This document shows positions 17,290-26,312 of a stretch of DNA of 64,000 nucleotides, in pieces. How positions within the stretch are numbered: position 1 is the first letter of the stretch; each line of letters opens with the position of its first letter. Made by a program: the position numbers and the translations under genes. The DNA comes from Streptomyces mirabilis. Its GTDB lineage: Bacteria > Actinomycetota > Actinomycetes > Streptomycetales > Streptomycetaceae. The notes below the pieces were generated by a model. It did not search any database. It saw only the letters and a program-made list of their open reading frames with translations, and was not told the DNA's origin. The stretch covers positions 2,294,001-2,358,000 of the forward strand of contig NZ_CP074102.1 of the NCBI RefSeq assembly GCF_018310535.1. Direction: 5' to 3'.

Positions 17290-18153
17290 TCACCGCAACG
17301 CCGCCGTCACCGCCTCCCGGAATCCCCTCGGGTCCTCGACCCACGGCAGGTGCCCGGCCTCCGGCAGGATCACCCGGCGTACCCGGGGCAGCGCCCTCTC
17401 CAGTGAGTCGACCGCCGAGCGCGGCCGGATGTCGAGCGCCCCGTCGACGACGACCACGGGCAGGTCGAGCTTCTCGCAGGCGGCGTACAGCTCCGGGGTG
17501 CCCCAGGTCCTTCTCCGCTCGGCGTTGAAGGCCTTGTGGCACTCGGTGCTGATGTCGAACCAGGGCTCGGTCATCCGCCGGGCATGCTCCAGGTCCCGCT
17601 CGCGGTCCACGAACTCGGCGGACCACTGCAGCACCGCACACTCCCGTTCCTCCGCCGCGGAGCGAACCGGACGGTCCGTCAACTCCCGCCAGCGGGCCAG
17701 GCGTTCGGGGCGCTCACCCAGCCGGGCGAGGAGGTTCGCCTTGAAGCCGTCGAACCAGTCGGAGTCGGGTCCGATCCCCGTACCGCTCACATAGACCAGC
17801 GCGTTCACCCGCTCGGGATGGGCCAGCGCATAGCTCAGCACCAGCTGCGCGCCCCACGAGTGGCCGAGCAGCGCCATCCGCTCCAGCCCGAAGTGCCGGC
17901 GTACGGCCTCCAGGTCGGCGACGAACCGCTCGCTCGTCCAGGGCCCGGCGCTCCGCTCCGAGCGCCCGCAGCCTCGCTGGTCCCAGCGGACGACCGGAGT
18001 CGCGTCGGCCAGTAGTTCCGTCACGTCGGTGAACATGTCCCACAGCCCGGGTCCTCCGTGGCACAGCACGAGCGGGGGGCCTTCGCCCGTCCGCTCCGCC
18101 CACAGACGTACTCCGTCGTCGGTCTCGACCGTCTCACTTCGCGTCCGGGCCAT
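17290..18153 (-). CDS. Alpha/beta hydrolase, prolyl aminopeptidase-like
   Basis: A 287-residue alpha/beta hydrolase. The oxyanion motif HGGPG (residues 32-36) and the nucleophile Ser99 in GHSWGAQL are typical of proline iminopeptidases (family S33). The acid is in VDGALDI and the histidine in PEAGHLPWVEDP. Such enzymes remove N-terminal proline from small peptides, which would suit the neighbouring proline-degradation genes, but HGGPG is shared with other small-ester hydrolases. ATG at 18153 (MARTRSETV) is chosen; a GTG at 18186 in frame is possible and neither has a good ribosome site. A terminator just upstream isolates it from the P5C dehydrogenase gene. Confidence 0.8.
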   Translation of the reverse strand: MARTRSETVETDDGVRLWAERTGEGPPLVLCHGGPGLWDMFTDVTELLADATPVVRWDQRGCGRSERSAGPWTSERFVADLEAVRRHFGLERMALLGHSWGAQLVLSYALAHPERVNALVYVSGTGIGPDSDWFDGFKANLLARLGERPERLARWRELTDRPVRSAAEERECAVLQWSAEFVDRERDLEHARRMTEPWFDISTECHKAFNAERRRTWGTPELYAACEKLDLPVVVVDGALDIRPRSAVDSLERALPRVRRVILPEAGHLPWVEDPRGFREAVTAALR

Positions 18154-18200
18154 GGGGAGATTCTGCCCGGAGACGTCCAAGGACACCCCGACATGGAGAC

Positions 18201-18239
18201 GGGCCGGGAAGCCTGCTCGGGGGTCAGGCTTCCCGGCCC
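18201..18239 (-). terminator. Terminator of the proline-degradation operon
   Basis: A 14-base perfect stem (GGGCCGGGAAGCCT at 18201-18214 with its complement at 18226-18239) and an 11-base loop. It is 18 bases after the P5C dehydrogenase stop. Confidence 0.85.
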
Positions 18240-18256
18240 GGGTTCGAAAGGGCTGA

Positions 18257-19897
18257 TCAGCCCATGTGCGGGTACGTGTAGTCGGTCGGCGGGACCAGCG
18301 TCTCCTTGATGGCGCGGGTCAGCGTCCAGCGCATCAGGTTCTGCGGGGCGCCCGCCTTGTCGTTGGTGCCGGAGGCACGGCCGCCGCCGAAGGGCTGCTG
18401 GCCGACGACGGCGCCGGTCGACTTGTCGTTGATGTAGAAGTTGCCCGCGGCGTAGCGGAGCTTCTCCATCGTGTACGCCGCCGCCGCACGGTCGCCCGAG
18501 ACGACCGAGCCGGTCAGCGCGTAGTCGGACGCCGACTCCATCTGCGTCAGCATCTCGTCGTAGCTCTCGGCCGAGCTGTCGTCGTACACGTGCACGGCGA
18601 GGAACGGGCCGAAGTACTCCGTCTTGAAGACCTCGTTCTCCGGGTCCGAGCACTCCACGACGGTCGGGCGCACGAAGTAGCCGACCGAGTCGTCGTACGA
18701 GCCGCCCGCGACGATCGTGCAGGTCGGGTCGGTCTTCGCCCGGTCGATCGCCGCCTTGTTCTTGGCGAACGCGCGCTCGTCGATGACCGCGCCGACGAAG
18801 TTCGCGAGGTCGGTGACGTCACCCATGGTCAGGTAGTCGACCTCGGCCGCGAACTCCTCCTTGAACCCGGAGTTCCAGATGGACGCCGGGATGTACGCGC
18901 GGGAGGTGGCGGAGCACTTCTGGCCCTGGTACTCGAAGGCACCACGGGTCAGGGCGGTCTTCAGGACCGCGCGGTCGGCGCTGGGGTGCGCGACCAGGAA
19001 GTCCTTGCCGCCGGTCTCGCCGACCAGGCGCGGGTACGAGCGGTACTTCTCGATGTTGTTGCCGACCGTCTTCCACAGGTACTGGAAGGTCTTGGTCGAC
19101 CCGGTGAAGTGGATGCCCGCGAGGTCGCGGTGCTCCAGGGCGACCTTGGAGACCTCGATGCCGTCGCCGGTGACGAGGTTGATGACGCCCTTGGGGAGTC
19201 CGGCCTCCTCCAGGAGCCGCATCAGCAGCACGGCGGCGTGCGTCTGCGTCGGGGACGGCTTCCAGACCACGACGTTGCCCATCAGCGCGGGCGCGGTGGG
19301 CAGGTTGCCCGCGATCGCCGAGAAGTTGAACGGCGTGATCGCGTAGACGAAGCCCTCGAGCGGGCGGTGGTCGAGGCGGTTCCAGACGCCCGGCGAGTTG
19401 GCCGGGGGCTGCTCGGCGAGGATCTGGCGGGCGTAGGCGACGTTGAAGCGCCAGAAGTCGACGAGCTCGCAGGGGCAGTCGATCTCGGCCTGCTGGGCGG
19501 TCTTCGACTGGCCGAGCATGGTGGAGGCGGCCAGCGTCTCGCGCCAGGGGCCTGCCAGCAGCTCGGCGGCGCGCAGGATGATCGCGGCGCGGTCGTCGAA
19601 GGACATCGCGCGCCAGGCCGGCGCGGCGGCGAGGGCCGCGTCGATGGCGTCCTGCGCGTCCTGCTGGGTGGCGTGCGCGCCGGTGCCGATGACGGCCTTG
19701 TGGTTGTGCGGCTGCACGACCTCGAAGCGCTCACCGCCGCCGAGCCGCTTCTCGCCGCCGATGGTCATCGGCAGCTCGATCGGGTTCTCCGCCAGTTCCT
19801 TGAGCTTGGCCTCCAGGCGGGCGCGCTCGGGCGAACCGGGAGCGTAGCCGTGCACCGGCTCGTTGACGGGGGTGGGGACCTGGGTCACAGCGTCCAT
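18257..19897 (-). CDS. pruA: 1-pyrroline-5-carboxylate dehydrogenase
   Basis: A 546-residue aldehyde dehydrogenase (group with RocA/PruA, usual length about 543) that oxidises P5C/glutamate semialdehyde to glutamate with NAD, the second step of proline catabolism. The general base Glu is in LVGETGGKDFLVAH and the nucleophile Cys in GQKCSATSRAYI. The adenine-binding region is GSTKTFQYLW. An AAAGGAG ribosome site precedes the ATG at 19897. It lies 49 bases after the proline dehydrogenase gene on the same strand, so it forms a two-gene operon with it, closed by the terminator at 18201-18239. Confidence 0.95.
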   Translation of the reverse strand: MDAVTQVPTPVNEPVHGYAPGSPERARLEAKLKELAENPIELPMTIGGEKRLGGGERFEVVQPHNHKAVIGTGAHATQQDAQDAIDAALAAAPAWRAMSFDDRAAIILRAAELLAGPWRETLAASTMLGQSKTAQQAEIDCPCELVDFWRFNVAYARQILAEQPPANSPGVWNRLDHRPLEGFVYAITPFNFSAIAGNLPTAPALMGNVVVWKPSPTQTHAAVLLMRLLEEAGLPKGVINLVTGDGIEVSKVALEHRDLAGIHFTGSTKTFQYLWKTVGNNIEKYRSYPRLVGETGGKDFLVAHPSADRAVLKTALTRGAFEYQGQKCSATSRAYIPASIWNSGFKEEFAAEVDYLTMGDVTDLANFVGAVIDERAFAKNKAAIDRAKTDPTCTIVAGGSYDDSVGYFVRPTVVECSDPENEVFKTEYFGPFLAVHVYDDSSAESYDEMLTQMESASDYALTGSVVSGDRAAAAYTMEKLRYAAGNFYINDKSTGAVVGQQPFGGGRASGTNDKAGAPQNLMRWTLTRAIKETLVPPTDYTYPHMG

Positions 19898-19946
19898 GGT
19901 GTCCGTAACTCCTTTATGAGCGGGTGGTTCGGGCTCGGCCCGTGGT

Positions 19947-20873
19947 TCAGCCCTTGGTCAGAATGCTGCGGGCGAAGAAGAGGAGGTTGGCCGGCTTCTC
20001 GGCCAGGCGGCGCATGAAGTAGCCGTACCAGTCGGTGCCGTACGCGGTGTACACCCGCATGCGGTGGCCCTCGGCGGCGAGCCGCAGGTGCTCCTCGCCG
20101 CGGATGCCGTACAGCATCTGGAACTCGTACTCGTCCGGCTTGCGCCCGGCCTTGCGCGCCAGCTCCTGCGCGATGGAGATGAGACGCGGGTCGTGGGACC
20201 CGATCATCGGGTACCCCTCGCCCTCCATCAGGACGCGCAGGACGCGGACGTACGCCTTGTCGGTCTCGGCCTTGTCCTGGTAAGCGACCTCGGCGGGCTC
20301 CTTGTAGGCGCCCTTCACCAGGCGGACGCGGCTGCCGCTCGCGGCGAGGCGGCGGGCGTCGGCCTCGGTGCGGTACAGATAGGCCTGGATGACGCAGCCG
20401 GTCCCCGGGAAGTCCTTCCGCAGCTCCTCGTGGATGGCGAACATCGAGTCGAGGGTGGTGTGGTCCTCGGCGTCCAGGGTGACGGTGGTGCCGATGGCGG
20501 CGGCGGCCTCGACGACGGGGCGCACGTTGGCGAGGGCCAGCTCGTGGCCGCCCTCCAGCGCCTGCCCGAACATCGACAGCTTGATCGACATCTCGGCCTT
20601 GGTGCCGAGGTCCAGCTCCTTCAGGTGCTCGATGAGCTCCAGGTACGCGTCCCGGGCGGCGAAGGCCTGCTCGCGGGTGGTGATGTCCTCGCCGACGACG
20701 TCGAGGGTGACTTCCAGACCCTTGGCGACGGCGTCCTGGACGACCGGAACGACCTGGTCGACGCTCTCACCGGCGATGAAGCGGGCGACCACCTGCTTGG
20801 TGCCGGGGGCCGCCGACACGAAGCGGCGCATCCGGTCGCTGCGCGACGCGGCGAGAATCACGGGACCCAGCAC
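19947..20873 (-). CDS. pruB: Proline dehydrogenase
   Basis: A 308-residue monofunctional FAD proline dehydrogenase, oxidising proline to P5C and passing electrons to quinone. The TIM-barrel motifs are present: VTLDVVGED, TLDAEDHTTLDSMF, RLVKGAYKEP, IGSHDPRLI, YEFQMLYGIR, and the substrate-binding arginines in WYGYFMRRLAEKPAN. The open frame runs 39 codons further up but GTG at 20873 has GGAGGTG at the right distance and matches the family start (MLGPVILAAS). Divergent PucR regulator 181 bases away; two small dyads lie in between. Confidence 0.93.
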   Translation of the reverse strand: MLGPVILAASRSDRMRRFVSAAPGTKQVVARFIAGESVDQVVPVVQDAVAKGLEVTLDVVGEDITTREQAFAARDAYLELIEHLKELDLGTKAEMSIKLSMFGQALEGGHELALANVRPVVEAAAAIGTTVTLDAEDHTTLDSMFAIHEELRKDFPGTGCVIQAYLYRTEADARRLAASGSRVRLVKGAYKEPAEVAYQDKAETDKAYVRVLRVLMEGEGYPMIGSHDPRLISIAQELARKAGRKPDEYEFQMLYGIRGEEHLRLAAEGHRMRVYTAYGTDWYGYFMRRLAEKPANLLFFARSILTKG

Positions 20874-20954
20874 GGGGCACCTCCACAACAAGGCGAGCAG
20901 AAGGCCGTATCCCGACCATTCGGGTACGGCACGGAGAACCACCGTGAAACCTAA

Positions 20955-20988
20955 GGATCCCTCCGATCCTGAGCCATCGACAGCTGTC
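20955..20988. promoter_or_regulatory. Two dyads in the proline dehydrogenase / PucR intergenic region
   Basis: GGATC-CCTCC-GATCC at 20955-20969 and the perfect palindrome GACAGCTGTC at 20979-20988 lie in the 181-base divergent region. They are candidate sites for the PucR regulator. Short motifs; binding is inference. Confidence 0.35.
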
Positions 20989-21054
20989 ACGCATCCGTGC
21001 CCTGGATCTCAGACAGATGTATGAAGGGCTGCGGAATTGCGGGAGAATGCCCGG

Positions 21055-22335
21055 GTGAGCGGCGAACAAAGGGATCACAGAGAGCACAGGGACCATCGGG
21101 ACCACCGTGGCGACCACGGCGGCTACCAGGAGCTGGTCGACGAGATCTCGGCGCTCCTCGGCGTGCCCGCGACGCTGGAGAACCGGGATTTCGAGCTGAT
21201 CGCCTTCGGTGCCTACGACAGCGAGGGCGAGCTCGACCCGTCGGCCCTGGACCCCGTACGGACCCGCTCGATCCTCACCCGTCGCTCCACGACGGCGGTC
21301 CGTACCTGGTTCGAGGGCTTCGGCATCACACGCGCGACGGCCCCCGTACACATCCCGCCCACCCCGGAGGCGGGCGTGTACCGGGGCCGGATCTGCCTGC
21401 CGGTACGCCATCGGGGTGTCGTCCTCGGCTACGTCTGGCTGTTGGAGGACGACCCCGGGCCGTCCGAGGCGCAGCTCTCCGCGGCGATGGAGGTCGCCGC
21501 CCGCATCGGCGACCTGCTCGCGGACGAGGCGCAGGCGGGCGCGGACCTCACCCGCGAGCTGCGCGCGGTCCTCACCGCCGAGCGCGGCTGGCAGAGGGAC
21601 ATGGCGGTGGCCGAGCTGCGCACTGCCCTCGGCCCGCGCGGCGACGGCCTGCACGCGGTAGTGTGCGTCGCCCCCTGGCCCTCCGCCGACCCGGACGACG
21701 CCCCTTCGGTCCGTACGGTGCCGGGCGCGACCGCGCTGTGCACGGTGCCGTGGGGGGCCACCGGCCAGAGCCTGGCCCTTCTGGTACGGCTGCGCTCGGC
21801 CGACGTACTGACTCCGGCACTCACGGCGGCGACACGCTTCGTACGGGAGGCGGACGGGGAACGCGGGGGCGGCGGGCAGGGGGCGGGGGCCGGAACAGCC
21901 AAGGCTGCCGGGATGGCCGGGACCACCGTGGCCGCCGGAGTCGCCGGGGCCCGGGTCGGCCTCGCCGAGCTGGGGGCCGCCTGGCAGGAGGCGTCCGCCG
22001 CCGCCCGCGCCGTCCTCGCGGAGCCCCGCCTCGGCCCGGTCGCCGAGTGGGCCTCCATCGGCCCGTACCGCCTCCTCACGGCACTCCCCCCGGAGGCGGC
22101 CCACGACCCCGCCGTCCGCACCCTCCTCTCCCCCGCGCACCGTGAACTCGCCCGCACCGCCGAGGTGTTCCTCGACTGCGCGGGACAGGCGGGGCGCACG
22201 GCGGCGGAGTTGGGCATCCACCGGCAGACCCTCTACTACCGCCTGTCCCGCGTCGAGCAGCTGACCGGCCTCGACCTGGACGACGGCGAGGACCGCCTGC
22301 TGCTGCACATGGCGTTGAAGGGGGCGCGACTGTGA
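21055..22335 (+). CDS. PucR-family transcriptional regulator (probable proline-utilisation activator)
   Basis: A 426-residue protein. The C terminus carries the PucR helix-turn-helix ([26 protein letters not shown]). The middle has a GAF/CdaR-like sensor region (residues about 30-180). GTG at 21055 is chosen because GGGAG lies ten bases before; a TTG at 21037 would add six residues. The N terminus has a His/Asp/Arg-rich stretch ([15 protein letters not shown]), probably disordered. Divergent orientation from the proline operon makes it the likely activator of proline dehydrogenase and P5C dehydrogenase, as seen for PucR-type PutR regulators. Confidence 0.85.
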   Translation: MSGEQRDHREHRDHRDHRGDHGGYQELVDEISALLGVPATLENRDFELIAFGAYDSEGELDPSALDPVRTRSILTRRSTTAVRTWFEGFGITRATAPVHIPPTPEAGVYRGRICLPVRHRGVVLGYVWLLEDDPGPSEAQLSAAMEVAARIGDLLADEAQAGADLTRELRAVLTAERGWQRDMAVAELRTALGPRGDGLHAVVCVAPWPSADPDDAPSVRTVPGATALCTVPWGATGQSLALLVRLRSADVLTPALTAATRFVREADGERGGGGQGAGAGTAKAAGMAGTTVAAGVAGARVGLAELGAAWQEASAAARAVLAEPRLGPVAEWASIGPYRLLTALPPEAAHDPAVRTLLSPAHRELARTAEVFLDCAGQAGRTAAELGIHRQTLYYRLSRVEQLTGLDLDDGEDRLLLHMALKGARL

Positions 22336-22430
22336 TGCCTGCGCGCGGCGATCAGCCGTAGGGTGTGCCGTCGAAACGCTCGCCGCGTGCTCAGGCAACG
22401 GTGCACCGAGCAGGGAGCAGGGGACCCGGA

Positions 22431-23675
22431 ATGCCCACATCCCAGTGGAAGTTGACCATCAGTCAGGTGGACGCGCGTCGGCTTGCGCTGTCGCGGCAGT
22501 GGCTCGGCGGGGTGCGTCCGTCGGGTGACGGGGAGGGGCTGCGGGCCGTTCTGCGGTCGTTGCGCTATCTGCAGTTGGACCCCATCAGTGTCGTGGCGCC
22601 GAGTCATGAGCTCGTGGTGTGGAGCCGCCTCGGGGCGGGGGCCGGTTCGCATCTCGGCGAGTTGTGGTGGGGGGAGCGGTGGCTGTTCGAGTACTGGGCG
22701 CACGCCGCGGCCCTGGTGCTCACCGAGGACTATCCGATCCACCGGGTGTCGATGGACGGCTATCCCCCGAAGAACCTGTCGTTGACCAAGGTGTGGATGG
22801 AGGCCAACGAAGGGCTCCTGGAGCACATCCTCACCCGGCTCGCCGAAGGCGCCCCGCTGTCCACCGACGCCTTCGAGGACCGCTCGGTCATGGAGTGGCC
22901 CTCCAGCGGCTGGACCGCGGGCCGCAACGTCGAGCGGATGCTGACCTTCCTGTGGCTTCAGGGCCGGATCATGGTCGCGGGGCGCGAGGCGGGCCGGCGG
23001 TTGTGGGGCCTCCCCGACGCCTGTCTGCCGCCCGGCGCCGACCGGGTCGCGGTGTCGGCGCGGGAGATGGTGACCACGGCCGCGGAGCACACCCTGCGCG
23101 CCCTCGGCGTCGCCCGTCCCCTGGACATCAAGCAGTACTTCCTGCGAGGCAAGTACGACGGCCTGGCCGAGGTGCTGCGCACCCTCACGCAGGAGGGTCG
23201 CGTCATACCCGTACGGGTGGAGGGGGCCACCTCGGCCACCGAGACGTGGTACGTGCACGTCGACGCCATGGCCGAGCTGGAGGCGATCCGCGCCGGTGAC
23301 TGGCACGGGCGCACCGCGCTGCTCTCCCCCTTCGACAACCTCGTGGGCGACCGGCGCCTGACCGAACGCCTGTGGGGCTTCGCCTTCCGCAACGAGATGT
23401 ACGTGCCCAAGGCCAAACGGGAGTACGGCTACTACCTGCTGCCGATCCTGCACGAGGACCGCCTGGTCGGCCGTGTCTCGCCCCGTCGTGACCGGAACCG
23501 GGGCACCCTGCTGGTCGAGGGCCTCTACCTGGAGCCCGACGTCAGACCGACGGTGGCCCTGCGCAAGGCCGTCACCGGACAACTCGCCGACCTGGCAACC
23601 CTCGTGGGAGCGACCGACGTCGAGTACGGCGAGACGGTACCCGAACCCTGGCGCGCGGCCCTGCGCCGGTCCTAG
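22431..23675 (+). CDS. ycaQ: AlkX/YcaQ-type DNA glycosylase (HTH_42 winged-helix protein)
   Basis: A 414-residue member of the HTH_42 family, which contains DNA glycosylases that unhook interstrand crosslinks and excise bulky N-alkyl purines. The catalytic motif is Gln48-Leu49-Asp50 (YLQLDPISVVAPSHELVVWSR), which matches the QxD form of E. coli YcaQ (AlkX), not the QxQ form of AlkZ. Other conserved segments are LFEYWAHAAALV and LLSPFDNLVGDRRLTERLWGF. ATG at 22431 (MPTSQWKL) follows a purine-rich AGGGGA site; the frame is open further up. It would act on chromosomal DNA damage, possibly self-made genotoxins. No biosynthetic cluster for such a toxin is seen here. Confidence 0.85.
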   Translation: MPTSQWKLTISQVDARRLALSRQWLGGVRPSGDGEGLRAVLRSLRYLQLDPISVVAPSHELVVWSRLGAGAGSHLGELWWGERWLFEYWAHAAALVLTEDYPIHRVSMDGYPPKNLSLTKVWMEANEGLLEHILTRLAEGAPLSTDAFEDRSVMEWPSSGWTAGRNVERMLTFLWLQGRIMVAGREAGRRLWGLPDACLPPGADRVAVSAREMVTTAAEHTLRALGVARPLDIKQYFLRGKYDGLAEVLRTLTQEGRVIPVRVEGATSATETWYVHVDAMAELEAIRAGDWHGRTALLSPFDNLVGDRRLTERLWGFAFRNEMYVPKAKREYGYYLLPILHEDRLVGRVSPRRDRNRGTLLVEGLYLEPDVRPTVALRKAVTGQLADLATLVGATDVEYGETVPEPWRAALRRS

Positions 23676-23779
23676 CCCGCCACGACCCGCGCTGGTGGCG
23701 CTGATCCCGGCGTACCGCGATGCCCGAGCCGATCGCGGGTCCGGCACCACGCCGACCGGAGTCGTGGCCGGGCGACGCC

Positions 23780-24367
23780 TCAGTCCCGCGAGCCGGCCGC
23801 CCCCTCGATCACCCTTCGCAGCCCCTCCGTGAGGTCGTCCGCCGTGGAGGCGCTCGCCGGGTCGAAGAGCCACTGCACCATCAGACCGTTGAGCAGCGCC
23901 TGGTAGAAGCCGCCGACGGCCTTGACGGTCCGCTCGTCGAGCGTCTCCTCGTCCTGGCCCGTGAACATCGAGACGAGCCCGGACCGGCCCTCGATCTGCG
24001 CCTTCGCCATGAGGTCCCGCAGCTGCGGCACCCGCTCCCCCTGCGTCACGATCTCCATGCTGGCCGCCCACACGGGCTTGAAGTCCTCGAAGGACTCCAG
24101 CATCCGCGCCCACACGTCATGGAACCGCTCCACGGAACCCCCGGGCGCCTGCTCGCGCTCCTGGTGGAGGGCGAACTTCTCGCCCCACTCCTGCACCAGC
24201 TCCACGAAGGCCTGCGTCAGCAGCGCGTCCTTCGACCCGTAGTGGTAGCCGATGGACGCCAGGTTCGTCCCGGACTCCTTCACGATGTCGCGCGCCGTGG
24301 TGCGCACGAACCCCTTCTCCAACAGGCAGCGCTTGGCGCCTTCGAGCAGATCCTCACGGTGTCCCAT
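23780..24367 (-). CDS. TetR-family repressor of the adjacent exporter
   Basis: A 195-residue TetR regulator. The N-terminal HTH is clear (LLEKGFVRTTARDIVKESGTNLASIGYHYGSKDALL). The C-terminal ligand domain is typical in size. It is divergent from an MFS exporter across 97 bases that contain a 25-base imperfect dyad overlapping the exporter -35. The classical interpretation is a drug-responsive repressor of the exporter and itself. ATG at 24367. Confidence 0.9.
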   Translation of the reverse strand: MGHREDLLEGAKRCLLEKGFVRTTARDIVKESGTNLASIGYHYGSKDALLTQAFVELVQEWGEKFALHQEREQAPGGSVERFHDVWARMLESFEDFKPVWAASMEIVTQGERVPQLRDLMAKAQIEGRSGLVSMFTGQDEETLDERTVKAVGGFYQALLNGLMVQWLFDPASASTADDLTEGLRRVIEGAAGSRD

Positions 24368-24416
24368 GCCGATCAGCGTACCCCCGATACAGACAACCGT
24401 CCCAGACGCACGTTTT

Positions 24417-24441
24417 AAACACTCGTACTAGACAAGCGTTT
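24417..24441. promoter_or_regulatory. Probable TetR operator
   Basis: A 25-base imperfect dyad with arms AAACACTCGT and ACAAGCGTTT, 8 of 10 positions symmetrical. It overlaps the exporter -35 element and lies 50 bases from the TetR start, so binding would repress the exporter. Confidence 0.6.
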
Positions 24442-24457
24442 AATACGTCCGTACAGT
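24429..24457 (+). promoter_or_regulatory. Promoter of the MFS exporter; transcript probably leaderless
   Basis: TAGACA (24429-24434), exact 17-base spacer, TACAGT (24452-24457). Predicted transcription start is about seven bases on, at or next to the ATG at 24465. No ribosome site lies before that ATG, consistent with a leaderless mRNA. Confidence 0.6.
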
Positions 24458-24464
24458 CCCTGCC

Positions 24465-26030
24465 ATGACGAACCCGAAGCACTCGACGAGCACCACCCCC
24501 GCACCCGGCGGAGGCCTCGCCGGCCGCCGCGAATGGACCGCCCTCGGCGTCCTGATGCTTCCGCTGCTCCTGGTCTCGATGGACGTCTCGGTCCTCTACT
24601 TCGCGATCCCCGCGATCAGCGCGGACCTGGAGCCGAGCGGCACCCAGCAGCTGTGGATCTTCGACATCTACGCGTTCGTGCTCGCCGGGCTGTTGATGAC
24701 GATGGGCTCGCTCGGCGACCGCATAGGACGCCGCAAGCTCCTCCTCTTCGGCGCCGCCGCCTTCGGCACGGCCTCGGTCATGGCCGCCTACGCCGACAGC
24801 GCCGAGATGCTGATCGCGGCCCGCGCGGTACTCGGCATCGGTGGCGCCACCCTCATGCCGTCGACGATGGCGATCATCCGCACGATGTTCACCGACCCCG
24901 GCCAGCGCGCGAAGGCGATCGGTCTGTGGTCCGGCGTCATGACCGGCGGTATCGCGCTCGGTTCGGTGATGAGCGGTGTCCTCGTCGAGTACTTCTGGTG
25001 GGGCTCGGTCTTCCTCGTCAACCTGCCCGCGATGGTGCTGCTGCTGGTCCTCGGCCCGGTCCTGCTCCCCGAGTCCAGGAACCCGGAACCCGGCCGGTTC
25101 GACCTGCTCAGCGTGCCGCTGTCGATGGCCGCCGTGCTGCCCGTCATCTACGGCGTGAAGGAAATCCCGTCCGAGGGCTGGAAGTTCGAGTACGGCGCCT
25201 CGATCGTCGTCGGTCTCGTCTTCGCCGCGCTCTTCGTCCAGCGGCAGCGCACCACCAAGTCTCCGCTGATCTCCCCCGAGTTGTTCCGGGGCCGGGGCTT
25301 CGCGCCCGCCGTCGTCCTCAACCTTGTCTCCTCGTTCGGGATGATGGGCTCGGCGTACTTCACCACCCAGTACCTGCAGTCGGTCCTCGGCAAGAGCTCC
25401 ATGGAGGCCGCCCTGTGGTCGCTGCTGCCGACGGTCCTGGTCGGGGTCGCCGCGCCGGTCGCCGCGCAGCTGGTGCAGAAGGGCGTCCACCGCGCCCACG
25501 TCGTCTCCGGCGGCTTCGTCCTCGCCGCGTGCGGCTACGGTCTGCTGGCCCTCACCGGGACCGACTCTCTGTGGCTGGTCCTCGCCGGTGCCGGTGTCCT
25601 CGCCTCGGGGATCGTCACCGTGATGTCGCAGATGATGGATCTGGCCCTGGGCACCGTCCCCGTCGGCAACGCGGGCGCCGCGTCCTCGCTGCTGGAGACG
25701 GGTGCCGAGTTCGGCGGGGCGCTCGGTATGGCGGTCCTGGGCTCCATCGGTACGGCCGTCTACCGCCACGAGATTCCGTCCGGCGCCCCGGCGCCGGCCC
25801 AGGAGACCCTCGGCGGCGCGCTGGCGGTCGCCCACCAGTTGCCGGGCGACGCGGGGGACGCGCTGGTGCGGGTCGCGCGGGAGGCGTTCACCAGTGGGAT
25901 GCAGGCGGCGGCGATCGCGGGGGCGGTGCTGTTGTTGGGGGCGGCGGCGGTGGCGTCTGCGACGTTGCGGCGAGTGCCGGTGCGGGAGATCGGGGCCGAG
26001 GCCCCCCACCCCGAACAGGCTCCCGCCTGA
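24465..26030 (+). CDS. MFS drug exporter (DHA2, SmvA/LfrA-like)
   Basis: A 521-residue, fourteen-helix proton antiporter. Helix 1 has the family motif LLLVSMDVSVLYFAIPAI. Motif A is GDRIGRRKLLLFG and motif C is around GVMTGGIALGSVMSGVLVEYFWW. The C-terminal tail is short and hydrophilic. LfrA/SmvA relatives export quaternary ammonium compounds and other cations. Its ATG has no ribosome site and sits at the predicted transcription start. Controlled in all likelihood by the divergent TetR repressor. Confidence 0.88.
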   Translation: MTNPKHSTSTTPAPGGGLAGRREWTALGVLMLPLLLVSMDVSVLYFAIPAISADLEPSGTQQLWIFDIYAFVLAGLLMTMGSLGDRIGRRKLLLFGAAAFGTASVMAAYADSAEMLIAARAVLGIGGATLMPSTMAIIRTMFTDPGQRAKAIGLWSGVMTGGIALGSVMSGVLVEYFWWGSVFLVNLPAMVLLLVLGPVLLPESRNPEPGRFDLLSVPLSMAAVLPVIYGVKEIPSEGWKFEYGASIVVGLVFAALFVQRQRTTKSPLISPELFRGRGFAPAVVLNLVSSFGMMGSAYFTTQYLQSVLGKSSMEAALWSLLPTVLVGVAAPVAAQLVQKGVHRAHVVSGGFVLAACGYGLLALTGTDSLWLVLAGAGVLASGIVTVMSQMMDLALGTVPVGNAGAASSLLETGAEFGGALGMAVLGSIGTAVYRHEIPSGAPAPAQETLGGALAVAHQLPGDAGDALVRVAREAFTSGMQAAAIAGAVLLLGAAAVASATLRRVPVREIGAEAPHPEQAPA

Positions 26031-26097
26031 CACCGCCCCCACCACCAGGGCTACGCCCTTGGAACCCCGGCTGTGCGCTCCGACTACGGGGGGGCGG

Positions 26098-26126
26098 GGT
26101 CCGGTCGCGCAATTCCCCGCGCCCCT
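26098..26126 (+). repeat. Interspersed repeat copy 1
   Basis: Core TCGCGCAATTCCCCGCGCCCCT (26105-26126), one base different from copy 2. I recognise this motif from many Streptomyces intergenic regions. Confidence 0.65.
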
Positions 26127-26185
26127 CGGGCCTGGCTGCGCCCCGAAACCCCGCCCTCCCGAAGTGTTTTGCCCGCGGGCCGGTG

Positions 26186-26218
26186 GGGGCTGATCGCGCA
26201 GTTCCCCGCGCCCCTCAA
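26186..26218 (+). repeat. Interspersed repeat copy 2
   Basis: GGGGCTGATCGCGCAGTTCC followed by CCGCGCCCCTC. It is the closest copy to the consensus of the family; related copies occur at 26098, 53066 and 53139. Confidence 0.7.
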
Positions 26219-26231
26219 GGCCTCGGCCCAC

Positions 26232-26312
26232 GCCATCCAGCCGGTCCGGCGATTGAGGACGAGGCCGTTCAAGCCGATGAGGGGGCTGGGGGCGGAGCCC
26301 CCGGGGATGGCG
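26232..26312 (+). repeat. Second interspersed repeat with GC hairpin
   Basis: A stretch containing CATCCAGCCGGTCCGGCG, GAGGCCGTTCAAGCCGATGA and the hairpin GGGGGC-GGA-GCCCCC (26288-26302). The pattern is familiar from other Streptomyces intergenic regions, as a frequent palindromic unit. Confidence 0.6.
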
